Below, one piece after another: positions 43,509-53,954 of a DNA stretch of 64,000 nucleotides. The translations under genes were made by a program, and so were the position numbers. The notes beneath the pieces are model-generated. The model made no database searches, was not told the DNA's origin, and saw only the letters and a list, made by a program, of their open reading frames with translations. Where the stretch lies: contig JAKZAP010000007.1 of the NCBI GenBank assembly GCA_023053575.1, positions 23,585,464 through 23,649,463 of the forward strand, read 5' to 3'. Each line of letters starts with the position of its first letter. The stretch's first letter is position 1. The DNA is from Branchinecta lynchi. Its lineage: Eukaryota; Arthropoda; Branchiopoda; Anostraca; Branchinectidae.

Positions 43509-44457
43509 TTTGGGATCCCAAAACAAATGTGGAGGGATACATGACTTCGTAAAAGTTGTCCGTATGTCCGTGTGTCCGTCCGTCTGTCTGACCGTCTGTA
43601 AGCACGGTAACTGTCGAAGGGAATGAGGTATGTTGATGAAACTTGGTGTGAGGTCTCTTTGGGTCAAGGGAGAGGTCGAGTCCGTCCGTAGATGGGCTCT
43701 GTAGCTCAACATTTAGGGGGGGGGGGTCAAATTAAGGGGCGAAGTGAGACGTGGTGAACACCAATATGAAAACCCTTTTCTCGCCGAACAAGTAGTTCGC
43801 CCGGAATCCGGCCAAAACCGGAAAGTTTGTGAGAAGTAAAGTTATATATAAAGTTGATCAGATGTTCTATGTAGGGGTAAGGTGACATGCTGAACATTTA
43901 TATGAAAATCATTTTCCTGTCAGACAAGTAGTTCGCCCAGAATCCGTCCGAAACCGGAAAATTTGTTAAAACTAAAAGTTGTATCTGAAGTTATTAGATG
44001 ATCGGTGTTTGGTGTAGGGGTAAGAAGACATGCTGAATCTGCTTTTGGTGATCATTTTCTATCCGGGCTTATAGTATGCCCCGAATCCGGCTGAAACCAG
44101 ATTTTTTGTACAGTTAAAGTTTTATCTGAAGTTGATTAGATGTTAGATATAGAGGTCGAGATAGGGGTAAGGTGATGATACGCTGAGTTTGTTTTTGAGC
44201 TAGTTTTTGCCGACAAGTAGTTCGCCCGGAATCCGGTCGAAACCGGAGATTCGGCAGAAGTAAGGCAGGAAGATTTCATCAATTTCGTCAAAGTAGATAT
44301 GAAGTAAAGTCTAGGGGTCAATACACTTTTTTGGTGAATCCATATCTGAACTTGGTTTTCTCAGATGATTAGCCATAATAGCCATTGATCTTCTTCTGTT
44401 TCTCAATCTGAATAGTAAAAATGTTAAAGGAGTCTGGCGAAGACCGGATACCTACAC
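43509..44457 (+). mobile_element. Family A, forward copy
   Basis: Left end 'ttgggatcccaaaac', then 'gtccgtccgtctgtctgacc', a G run and five body units. The right end is cut after 'gaagaccggatacct', exactly where the next foldback element begins. Confidence 0.75.
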
Positions 44458-44775
44458 TCTAAAGTAAAACGCAACGTTTTTTATATATGCAACGCTGCCG
44501 GCCCTATGAACCAGTTTTCAGAATTTGCCAGTTTTCTAGTAAAGCGTTTCTCCTATAAACCGTTTTAGCGAATTCGTTTCAAGAGAAAACGTACCGCACA
44601 AGAATATGTTGCAGGAGAAAGCGTTTCTTAGAAAACTGGTTCAAAGGGCCGGCAGCGTTGCATTCTGAAGGGTTGCAGCTACATAACGTTTCATCGGAAA
44701 ACTGGTTCAAAGGGCCGGTAGCGTTGCATGCTGAAGGGTTGCAGCTACATAACGTTTCATCGGTAATTCGTGCCA
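44455..44775. mobile_element. Foldback element with duplicated right arm
   Basis: 'gcaacgctgccggccctatg' + 'aaccagttttc' at 44491 is inverted as 'gaaaactggttcaaagggcc' + 'ggcagcgttgc' at 44634. The right arm plus 'gggttgcagctacataacg' is then repeated in tandem (period 66-67 bp). It abuts the truncated right end of family A. Confidence 0.7.
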
Positions 44776-45056
44776 GAAGTACACGTGAGACATAATAATG
44801 ATCCGATGAAACACAAGCTTCCTTCTTTTGATTTGGATAGTCTTCTGCGCGATATATTAGTTAAGAGACGATGAAAATCAATGACCGATGCAAACGTCTG
44901 ACCTCCGCGTTTGAAAAAACGTGAGTTTTCTGAAAAGGCTTCTTACTGCAGCAATCTCACAGAAATTCCTCTCCTATCCCTATCACCATTACCATTTATA
45001 TAAATGTATAGTCAATAGTAATGACTTTATAAGCTAATATTTTATTCATTAAGAGT

Positions 45057-46565
45057 TTAGAAGACAAAAGCTAGAAGCTCATATGGCACTTGCAACGCTG
45101 TCTCAGAGGATGAAAATAGGAATTTGCCAATTCGTGGGTTAGTTGTGTTCATTTGTAAGCAAACCCCTTGAGATAAGAATGATCATGGGTCCTTTGAAAT
45201 CGTGAGAATGGATCGTTCTTAAAAACTATTCTATTTTTACATTTGGCTGTGATGAACTTTAAGGGCGCTAGATCATTCATCCGTAACGAACACTCTTGCA
45301 CAAATGATGATAAGCTCATCGAAATCATGAAAATATGTATTTTGCTCAAAATAATTGTTTTTACTTTAAGGAAATCACAAAACCCTTGAGGCAAAACGGA
45401 TCATGGGCCCTTGGGGATCATGAATAAAATTATATCTTTTGGTCAAAAGTGTTTTTTTTTACTTTTCGGTAAGATAAGTGATTTAAGGGTGCTAAAAATT
45501 CATTTCTTAGCAAAATCCTTGAGGCCTAAACGATCATGGGCTCATGGGGATCTTGAAAAAGTATATTTTGCTTTAATAGTACTTCAAGGGATGGTCGAAA
45601 CTGAGAAATGACAATTTCTAGGCCAATCCTGTTAAGTCTCTGATGTTCAAAGTCGAGTTTCATCGTCCTTGCGGATCTGGAAGTACCTTAACTCGCGGTG
45701 ATCGAATTTCGGACCCACACCCCCTACAACTCCCCCAAAGGTGCCCGAATCTAGTCCGGTACTCTGACGTATCTATGGCTTGTGCCTGCTCTTCTCGCCA
45801 AGTTTCTCCACTCTAAGGGTGTCACAAGATTTCCGGTTCTCCCCTCCAACCACCACCACCCCACATTCATGGGATCTGGTCGGAACTGATCTCGGAAATT
45901 TGAGATACGAGGCTTTTCCAAATAACAAGTTTCAATCAGATCCGATCACCCATTCGAAAGTTATACATGCCTCAAGACTCCGGATGCTCCATCCCCCCCC
46001 CTTCCCACGATGGTCAGATCGGGAAACTGACTATCTTAAGCCAATCATCTCAAGCCTCAAATGGTCAAACCAGTTTTCATCTTCTTAGTCTCCCCCCCCC
46101 CCCCCCAGGGTCCGAATCCGGCCCGGTTCCGTCTCTGATGTATCTAGGGCATGTGCTTGTTCTTCCCACCAAGTTTCATCCCAATCGCTCCAATCTAATC
46201 GCGTAACAATATTTCCGGTTCTCCCCTCCGACTTCCCCCCCCCCCACATTCATCGGATCCGTTCAGAAGTCGAAGCGGGAGATCTGAGACACGAGATTCA
46301 TAACGTAAAGTTTCATTATGATCCGATAACCCGTTCGAAAGTTATAGATGCCTCAACATTCCGGATTCTCCATCCCTCCATTCCCCCCTCGGTGGTCGGA
46401 TTGGGGAAGTGACTATTTCCAAGTTAGTTTGGTTGGGTCCCTTATATGCCTGCCAAGTTTCAGCGTCCTAACTTTCTGGAAGTACCCTAACTCGAGAATA
46501 GTGAACCGACAGACCGAAAAGTGATCTGTATATGGCACTTGAGCAAAGCTGCAAGTGACATAAGA
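45057..46565 (+). mobile_element. Family F, full-length reference copy (~1.5 kb)
   Basis: Both ends are present and partly inverted: left 'ctagaagctcatatggcact' + 'tgcaac', right 'atggcacttgagcaaagctg' + 'caagtgacat'. The interior alternates 'gatcatggg...cttgaggc' blocks (three near 45170-45540) and later polypyrimidine blocks. No open frame is shared among copies, so it is probably non-autonomous. Confidence 0.75.
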
Positions 46566-46827
46566 ACTGAGCTATTCAAGAAACCATGGATTTTAATAAT
46601 TACATATAACTTTGGACGCTTTGGAAACTCGTAATTAAGGCATCAAAAAAACGATCACAGTAATCTTCGAAATAACTCATCAAGAAAATAATGACAGTAA
46701 GCTTATAAGCATAAAGATTGAGGTCAAATTGGTTTTGGAAAGGGAAACAAATCATAGTAAATCACATCGAGTTAAAATCATGGCACAAATAAAACAACAA
46801 GAAAAAAATCACAGTAAGTACTTCCAC

Positions 46828-47100
46828 TTCCAAGCGGACTAGTTTCTATTATTCCCCCTATGTCTCACCATCAGCACATCTGACAGACATAGTAAAATAG
46901 CTATCAGGTTGACGAGTAGAAAATCTGGAATCTGCTCCCTGCAGGTAGTATAGAAAATGTAAGTTACCCATTACCCTATAAACCCGACTTATAAGTATGT
47001 CTAAAGACACACATAAGTGTTGATTGTGTTGATTTTGAGACAATGGGGGACTAACAGAATTTAGTCCACTTTGAATGCTGAGCCAGAATAAGGGGAATTG
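46828..47100. mobile_element. Foldback element J, diverged copy
   Basis: 'ttccaagcggactagtttct', 'attaccctat' and 'gggggactaacagaa.ttagtcc' match 36040-36500, but the arms no longer pair well. Confidence 0.65.
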
Positions 47101-47479
47101 ATAACTTGAGACTTATCAACAACAAATTAGAGAGCACAACTTAACGCAGCACAACACAAATTCTTTTTAGAAGGAGCATCAGTATAACTGACAGTATTTG
47201 AAACTTTGTACTTCTTTCCTTGAAACTACCAGGATAAATATTTCAGGATCTCCCATCATAGCATTCAGATTTTCATGTAATTATACTTTGTACCTACAGC
47301 ATTCTCTTATTTCTTCCTTTCCACTTGAAAAAACTCTTTTGTAAAGCAATATGGTCAAACTGTTGGTAGATGTAGGTTGCAATGATAAAAAACAATTCTC
47401 TTATCCTTTGAGTCCAGCCTCTCAAATGGAACATAAACATAAGCTTCTGGGTCAGAACCAGGACAATGTGCTTGACATA
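47101..47479. other. Nothing recognised
   Basis: AT-rich, no supported feature. Confidence 0.35.
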
Positions 47480-47594
47480 AAGGTTACTTACTTACTTAAA
47501 GTTACTTAAAGTTGTTCAGCACCATCCGGCAGTTGGCCTGCCTGTTCGATGCCCTCTGTTTGTTTGATGAGTTTGTAGTTGGTTGATCTTGTAG
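47480..47594 (-). mobile_element. 3' UTR and (AAGT)n tail of the second LINE
   Basis: On the minus strand the ORF stop is followed by ~85 bp and 'aagtaagtaagtaacc', a short tandem tail. Confidence 0.6.
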
Positions 47595-49200
47595 CTATTT
47601 CGACCATTCAGCCAATGTGTTGAGTCTGTTGTTGTTTTCTTCCCAGAACTTATCAACTCTGTTTTTGAAGTTGTTTATATTTGGTGCCTGGATGGCATAT
47701 TCTGGCAGGCTATTCCAAGTGTCGACTGCTCGCGTCGAGAAAAAGTTTGCCCGAGCTCTTTTTCTGGCTTCTGGCTTGTATACTTTTTCTGAGTGGCCTC
47801 TGGTTCGGCTTGTGGCTGGTTTCCTGAAGAACTTTTCAAACGGCAGATTCTCTATTTTGGATTTCATTTTGAAAATCTGGATGGCGTCTCCTCGCTTACG
47901 TCTGTATGCTAAACTCGGCAACTCGAGCGTTTTCAGGCGGTCTTCATATGGCTTCCCTTTTAGGCCTGGCATCATTCTAGTTGCTCTGCGTTGAACCTTC
48001 TCCATGGCTGTGCAGTCCCCGATGTAGGATGGCCCCCAGGCGATATTACCGTATTCGATGATCGGACGAACAAGACTTTTGTACAGCTGGGTGAGGGTCG
48101 TCCTGCTGAAGTACTTGAAGGATCGATGGATCAGGGACAGTATCCCATTGGCTTTGTTGACTGCTGCGTTAGTTTGGAGGTGAAATTTGAGTTCATCGTC
48201 AATGATGATGCCCAGGTCTTTTTCCTTGTCTTCAACTGGCATAGTGTGTGTTTTGCCCAGCTTGTCTCGAATTGTTAGATGAGGGGGGAGGCTATTTTTT
48301 GGTCTTCCAATCCACATTACTTTGCACTTCATGATGTTGAGTTTGAGCCCGGGATTTGAAAGGTTTGCAGTGAAAAGGTTTATATCTCTTTGCAGAGTGT
48401 CTACATCGTCTTGGCTGCTGTATGTACGGTAGATCTTTGTGTCGTCTGCATAGATTTTGTGGGGGCTGCTTAGCCCTGTAGTGGCAGAGTTTATATGTAG
48501 TAAGAAAAGCGTGGGTCCAAGGGTGCTGCCCTGGATAACACCGCTTTCTACATAACTTCGCTCGGAGAGACTTCCATTGATTCTTGTTTGCTGGGATCGG
48601 CTTTTGAGGAAATCCTCTATCCAGATGGCAACGGAGGGTGCCAGGTTGAAAAGTTTGAGCTGGTTTAGTAGCTCTGGGTGAGGGACTGAGTCGAAGGCCT
48701 TTTCCACATCAAAGAATACTGTAAGAACAGACTTTCCGCTCTCAATCGCTTCAGTCCAGTCATTCAGAGCTTCTAGAAGTGCAGTCGTGGTACCCTTTCT
48801 TGGAAGAAAGCCAAATTGGTTAGGGTTGATCAAGTTATTTTCCAGCACATGTTCAATAATGCCATCTCTAAGGATTCCCTCCATGAGTTTACAAACCAGG
48901 CTTGTCAAGCTGATGGGTCTGTAATTTTCAGGCTTGGTTTTAGAACCTTTCTTGAAGATCGGGGTTACTGTAGCTATCTTCCAATCAGTGGGTAGCTTCC
49001 CCTGCTCCAGTGAGAATTGGAATATATGCGAGAGTGGCTCTTTGAGTTTCTGAAGTTTCTGAATTCCAGCAATAATTTGATATAAAATGAGAATTGGAAT
49101 ATATGCGAGAGTGGCTCTTTGAGTTTCTGAAGTTTCTGAATTCCAGCAATAATTTCATCAGAAGCCATCTTGCTGACTGTGTGGAGATATTGAAGTTTAA
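47595..49200 (-). pseudogene. Second LINE, RT domain, disrupted by a 77-bp duplication
   Basis: The continuous 437-residue part (47595-48908) has QFGFLPRKGTT, DVEKAFDSV, SGVIQGSTLGP, the catalytic IYADDTKIY and the C-terminal ERVQKV-type block (MEKVQRRATRMMPG, LPSLAYRRKRGDA). Upstream the same frame continues through KPENYRPISLTSL to ~49012. A 77-bp tandem duplication (49012-49165) then shifts the frame, and the peptide IIAGIQKLQKLKEPL appears twice in different phases. The endonuclease is absent (5' truncation near 49200). This is a CR1/Jockey-group element distinct from the one at 12-15 kb. Confidence 0.85.
49012..49165 (-). repeat. 77-bp tandem duplication inside the RT frame
   Basis: 'gagaattggaatatatgcga' starts at 49012 and again at 49089, and the copies match to 'attccagcaataattt'. 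Because 77 is not a multiple of 3 it breaks the frame. Confidence 0.95.
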
Positions 49201-49531
49201 TACTGAAGATTAAAAAGATGAGATCATGTTATTTTATAAATGCGAAGCACCTGCTCCACTTGTCGAAATTATGTCATAACCATACATTGAAGGAGAAATT
49301 CAAAATTGAAGAAGCAAGTGTGACCCTTCCCGGACCCTTCTGGATGTTTCCTCATCGCTTTCAAAAATAATGGACAACAGGGCCCAACCAGCGCACAAAG
49401 TCGTCCACTGCTTCCTGACCAAACATTGAAAATTAAGTAGCCTATCTTTTTTCTTCGTGTTTATGTGTTTTGTTTATTTTCTTCATTTACTCTGCCTTTT
49501 CAAAATGGTGGGTCATAAATAAATTACTTAC

Positions 49532-49632
49532 TTAAGGAAAAGCTTTGCTTCTTCCCGCTCAACTGTCACATCAGGAAAATAGGAACAAACATTTTCTCCA
49601 GTATCAGTATCATCAACAACAAAACTTGGGAA
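49532..49632 (-). CDS. Candidate internal exon, unrecognised (exon 2 of 2 seen)
   Basis: Read on the minus strand, acceptor 'ccataccatctcag' precedes 33 codons (FPSFVVDDTDTGENV and onward to EREEAKLFL), then the consensus donor GTAAGT at 49531-49526. The frame is phase 0 at its start, compatible with the end of the exon at 50275-50421. It is open a further ~80 bp upstream, so an alternative acceptor ('attcttaag') is possible. The peptide is acidic and not recognised. LINE 2 lies ~330 bp downstream. Confidence 0.35.
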
Positions 49633-49818
49633 CTGAGATGGTATGGGAGGCTTAAGAATAGGTAAAGGTTCAGGAAGGGATGCAGTGTCAGAAGATGAAG
49701 TAGGATTAAAAACCAGTTAAAAACCCGAAGACAAGACCAGGACAAGACAATGAGGGATTCACAGTATCAGAAGGATGAACCAACTGGATGCAGACTGGAT
49801 GTGGACATCCAAACTTGA

Positions 49819-49983
49819 CTTACAAAACTACTATACAAAATCTTTTCTGACAAAGAAAAAGGCAGAAAAGCGTATCTCGATCAATCTCCACATGAACGAA
49901 ACATCTATCGCCTAATGTTTCTCAAGAAACAACACACTGTAGAATTTATAACTGCATTATTTACACCTCAACCTTTCAGGTGA
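49819..49983 (+). CDS. Candidate plus-strand coding stretch, unrecognised
   Basis: Fifty-four codons between stops read IFSDKEKGRKAYLDQS then MFLKKQHTVEFITALF. The frame ends at 'ttcag' + GTGACA, a possible donor just before TGA. No acceptor or ATG supports it and it lies within the candidate minus-strand intron. Confidence 0.2.
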   Translation, partial: LTKLLYKIFSDKEKGRKAYLDQSPHERNIYRLMFLKKQHTVEFITALFTPQPFR

Positions 49984-50274
49984 CATAGCCTGGACATAGC
50001 ATAGCATTCATCAGACTATAGGCTCAGTTCTAATGCTGATAGTCAGGTGAAAGTAAAACTGATTGGTATACAATTAGAAATTGTTCATAGAATTAGCAAA
50101 AGAAATTAATTAAGGGAATTAAGAAATCATTTCTTCACTAAGCTTATGCAAATAGGATTGTAGCTTATGAGCATTCAGCTGGTTTGAGACAGGCTAACCA
50201 AGAAAAGCTTCCGAGCATCCAGTTGGTCTGGGCTAACAAAGAAAACAAAAACAGAGATTAAATTATTTACTTAC

Positions 50275-50421
50275 TCTGGCAGAACTCCTGAACGTCTTTG
50301 TCCTTTTCGACAAATATATATATAATGATGTGACTCCTAATAGTAATGAGTCACAATTCGCGCACTTTTCAGTTTGAAAGATGGCAGGACAAACAAGAAG
50401 AAAACGGAATTTTTCTTTCAT
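50275..50421 (-). CDS. Candidate first coding exon, unrecognised
   Basis: ATG at 50421 opens exactly 49 codons (MKEKFRFLLVCPAIF and onward to RTKTFRSSAR), ending at the consensus donor GTAAGT (50274-50269), phase 0. The CxxC in EKCANCDS is notable. Joined to 49532-49632 the frame stays open for 82 codons. Inverted and direct CCAAT motifs lie 215-250 bp upstream. It could be a host gene or the start of a transposon gene; the family is unknown. Confidence 0.35.
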
Positions 50422-50633
50422 GGAAGGGAGCTAACAAAATGAGTTTAACAGCGGGAGGTAAAGGACTTTTGATTTAGATTCCCGAGTTAACAGATACTTA
50501 TCGGCGTATGGTGACAATTATGAGCCTGTTAATGGTAGAAATGTTGCCAACTAGTTCAATAATATTTTTCTAACAGAGTATTGAACGTAAGACGTAAATG
50601 GCTTTTTTTTTAAAAAAATTAGTCTCGTCTACT

Positions 50634-50671
50634 TTTGATTGGCTATGACGCTTTATGCAAAACCAACCAAT
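50634..50671. promoter_or_regulatory. Opposed CCAAT boxes, possible bidirectional promoter
   Basis: ATTGG at 50638-50642 (CCAAT on the minus strand) and CCAAT at 50667-50671, with ATGCAAAA between. They sit between the minus-strand candidate exon (ATG 50421) and the plus-strand open frame starting at 50716. Confidence 0.25.
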
Positions 50672-50715
50672 AGAAAGCATAATTCGCTTTTGTAATAAGA
50701 GTTTGAAGACTTTAA

Positions 50716-51018
50716 AGGGGAACTCCAGAATTAGACCTAAAATTCGTCAGAGACCCACAATGGGTCAAGGGAATCCATTGCCGAAGTCCCGTGCCGGCGC
50801 ATCAATTATTACCGGAGAAAGCGGCGAAAAAAATAGTCTTGGTTGGCAACGCTGCTAGGTCCACTTGGCAGTCTTGCGGGAACGATTTTGGCGACAAATT
50901 TGAAGTTCGACAACGTGTGATGTTTGCTGATAATTGGAAGTCGTATTGGTATTCTCACTACCAAGGTAATCAAACAACCGGACTGAGTGAATCCCCAGAT
51001 GAGCTGACTTCACCTTGA
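50716..51018 (+). CDS. Candidate 101-codon open frame, unrecognised
   Basis: Open from just after a TAA to TGA 51016-51018. Internal peptides KAAKKIVLVGNAARSTW and FEVRQRVMFADNWKSY look natural. A donor-like 'taccaag' + GTAATC lies near 50963, so the exon may end there. The first 20 bp ('aaaggggaactccagaatta') recur inverted at 59843-59863, suggesting a repeat boundary at the start. No in-frame ATG precedes the coding-like part, and function is unknown. Confidence 0.3.
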   Translation, partial: RGTPELDLKFVRDPQWVKGIHCRSPVPAHQLLPEKAAKKIVLVGNAARSTWQSCGNDFGDKFEVRQRVMFADNWKSYWYSHYQGNQTTGLSESPDELTSP

Positions 51019-51277
51019 CTTCTGTCACCCTCCTCATTGTTCTGGCACCTTTTTTACAAGGTTGTTTGAGACTCTGTGTTTATATTTATTTCACTGTAGT
51101 CACTTTCAACCTTGTGGTTAAGGCCCAACATTCAGCGAACCATACCTACCCATTGCCTATCCTATTCATCTGCGTTGTTTGCCCCCAGCACCCAGGGGGT
51201 AGCTGCCAGTGGAAACACTGGAAATTATGGTAAGCAGTTTTGGTCTCTCACCTACACTGTAAAAAGTCTCTGTGAAT

Positions 51278-51539
51278 AGCTGCGTTTGTTGCACTCCGGG
51301 CTGTCTCTGGTGTTTAGTCACCAGTGTCCGGTTCTTCCCTTAAACGCGTTCTTTCAGTTCACCTGTGAGTTGATGAAAACCGGCGAACTCCTCCCTGCAT
51401 CAGGACTCACGAGCAGGTTCTGGTTTGTCCGCACCGGTGAGATAAAACCGGACACTGGTTAGTTCAAAAATGGGTTATAAGACTGGTGAGAAGTCACCGG
51501 TGGATGCAAAAACGGCTTATAAGAAAAACAAACGCAGCT
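51278..51539. mobile_element. Foldback element nested in family H
   Basis: 'agctgcgtttgtt' and 'aacaaacgcagct' are exact inverted ends. Inside, 'ccagtgtccgg' and 'ccggacactgg' also pair. Confidence 0.7.
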
Positions 51540-51582
51540 AATAAGGATCCAGTATTTGCTACTGGGAATAATCTTATCTCTA

Positions 51583-51735
51583 TTTTGTATTTATTTATGA
51601 CCTGCTTTTTGCGTAACAGCGGAGTATGAATAAAACACAAAAGTAAAATATACATATTAGAACACTTAAACAAAACAATGTAAATAAACACAACAATATT
51701 CTTTTCGTATAAATAAAAATTATTGTGATAAAATC
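51583..51735 (-). mobile_element. Retroelement 3' tail nested in family H
   Basis: On the minus strand 'gctgttacgcaaaaagcagg' + 'tcataaataaat' resembles the LINE-tail layout at 21.8 kb. Confidence 0.4.
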
Positions 51736-51815
51736 AGTCGGAATTAGGGATGATCTTATCTCAATAAAGGCAAGATTGATCCTAGTATCAAATACTGCAA
51801 TTTTTGTTTACAGTG

Positions 51816-52240
51816 TACTCTCTCGAAACTTTGATCTTTTTAAGCAGCTGATGACCTCAAATGACACCTCTGCTCTCTAAAAATGAAGCCCCTGATCACA
51901 TTAAGAATGAAAAAATTGATTCCCGAAGCGCCTGTAAGGAAAACAAAATAGATAACTCTCGAAAACACAACATAAAACACCAAAAGGAGAAAAGGGAGAA
52001 AAGGAGATCTTTTAAAAAAAAACACTCCCGATGCTACATAGCCTACCTGAAGGAACCTCCCATACCTACAAAGGCCAGGAATGTTTTTTTTTCGTCGAGA
52101 AACAAATCAGATTGTTCGCTCCCGTTGATTCTCACCAAAAGTTAGTGTTTTAAAAATGTTTAAATCTTTCAGCTTAAAACATCAACCCACTAAATGAAAC
52201 ACATCCTCCCCGTGTGAACCACACATATGCCGAAACTAAG
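51816..52240. other. Unassigned; lysine-rich plus frame
   Basis: A 94-codon frame from ATG at 51861 (MTPLLSKNEAPDH) is A-rich and Lys-rich and probably reflects composition. No other support. Confidence 0.25.
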
Positions 52241-52442
52241 GACCAGAATCTAACTTAATTTTTTTGTTTCCCAACCTACTCCCAAACTTACCATCCGTTT
52301 CAGTTCCTCTGGTCTAAGCCCCTCTTTACAAAAACAGTTCCCGACCAGAATGTAACTTAATTTTCTTATTTCCCAATCCACTCCCAAACTTACCATCCAT
52401 TTACTCTGGACTAAGCCTCACTTTGGAAAAACAGTCCCCCCC
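52241..52442 (+). repeat. 102-bp tandem duplication
   Basis: 'gaccagaatctaacttaatt' at 52241 recurs at 52343, and both continue 'actcccaaacttaccatcc'. About 85-90% alike by eye. Confidence 0.85.
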
Positions 52443-53866
52443 CCATGCCTTTTTGGCTAAGATGTACCACTCCAAAGAAGATGAATTCAGTTCTCTACAG
52501 TTGAATCTCATGATCTTTTACCATCTGGGGCAAATCATACTGACCGGTAACCCTCTGAGAATGGGACCAAGTCTATCTAGCTGTGTAGCAGAGATTTAAT
52601 AGTCTCTTTCTTGATCATTAGGAACTTTTAGTCCTCTGTAGCTACCAGTACACTGTAGTCATCAAACATTATGTTGTGCTTTGAACCTACCACATGGTGC
52701 CCATAGGAATGTTTTGGTACCTTTGTTACAGGTTAGGGTGTAGAATTGGGGTTTTATTTACGTTGCTGGTCTCTCTAAACACTGTGGACGATCGACATTT
52801 GACAGAGCTTACCTCAACATTTACAGACCATAGCGACCTAATACTTATAAGAGGAAAATCATTGCAAATAGTAATTCTCTAAGAATACAATCAGTAGCGA
52901 CAACAATGGACCCTAGCGTGATGCCCTAAAAACTAGGCGACAGTTTGTGAATGATGAGCCCTTGGTAGTATTAGCATTGTGGCTACTTGCCTCACACTAC
53001 AGGGTTTAGTTGAGCTCCGACAAACATCAAGAGCTCATAAACTGTATTAGTCGACAAATTACATTTACTCAGAGAAGTAGGCCATCTGATTATGTTACAC
53101 TGCTTTAGTAACACAGCAGCATAAACTAAAGACCAGACTGACTGCTTACAAAGACATAAGATGGCAAGGAATATAATTTAATTTATGCTATGGCATACAA
53201 TGAAGCATTGGAAGGAAAACTGTATTGTTCTTTACTTAATCAGTTCTGAACATTTTCAACCACTAAACACTAAATGTTGTTCATTCCGGTGCATACTTGA
53301 CTGATGATGACCCAATCAGCTCTTTCATTGTAACTGGCTTCCAAGGGAATATGAGACACACTTCTAAGTCTGACGAAGGTCAGGCGTTCATTATCCTGCA
53401 ATTAAAAACTTCAATTAGAACGTAAATTAATGTCTGAATATAGTTGGTTGATGATGTTGTATCCCTATAGCAAACCCATCCTCTATTTCAACTTCACAGC
53501 TCATTGAGCTTTCTTTTCTCATTAAGCTGTGGATCATTGACGCACGAAAGATATGACCGTTTTATTGACACTTAGCACACCTTGTATATGAACTCAGTCA
53601 CATCCATATTTTCATCACAACGAAAAATTTTCGAGAAAAAAAAATGCATTTTTCACTGTCTAAATATTTCACATTTCCAAACACGGTTAAGCTAAGTGCA
53701 AGTCACAAACCTGGGATGTGAGCACTCAACTCATAACATCTACTGTACTTTTTTAGGCTACTTGTACTTCTGCATGAAACATTTCTTATATGGGACCATT
53801 TTGTCACACTCAGCATCCCACCAGCTAAAGCTTCATATGAATCCATCCTCTGTTCCCATCCAATAC
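52443..53866. other. Unassigned, low repeat content
   Basis: The longest stretch without a recognised family. Small open frames only. Could be intron or intergenic. Confidence 0.4.
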
Positions 53867-53954
53867 TCTGTAGCTATGTTTGTTATGTGTTTAGTGTAAA
53901 GTTTTGCTACGTGCATTGTCTTTTTTCTTGTTGTTGTTGTTTTTTTCTTTTCTT
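53867..53954 (+). mobile_element. LINE 3' tail, left part
   Basis: 'gtgtttagtgtaaagttttg' + 'ctacgtgcattgtct' matches 6290-6330. Interrupted by family A. Confidence 0.65.

Larger units (their letters stand above)
51255..51815. mobile_element. Family H element with two insertions, TA target site
   Basis: Ends CACTGTAAAAAG and GTTTACAGTG flanked by TA on both sides (51253-51254, 51816-51817). The H core ('atttgctactggga.taatct') is split by a foldback at 51278-51539 and by an AT-rich retroelement tail at ~51583-51735. Confidence 0.75.

Noticed and set aside
47617..48278. Plus-strand frames of 125 and 95 residues
   Set aside because: Antisense shadows of the second LINE's RT.
51861..52145. 94-residue lysine-rich plus-strand protein
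   Set aside because: A-rich composition explains it; no splice or family support.
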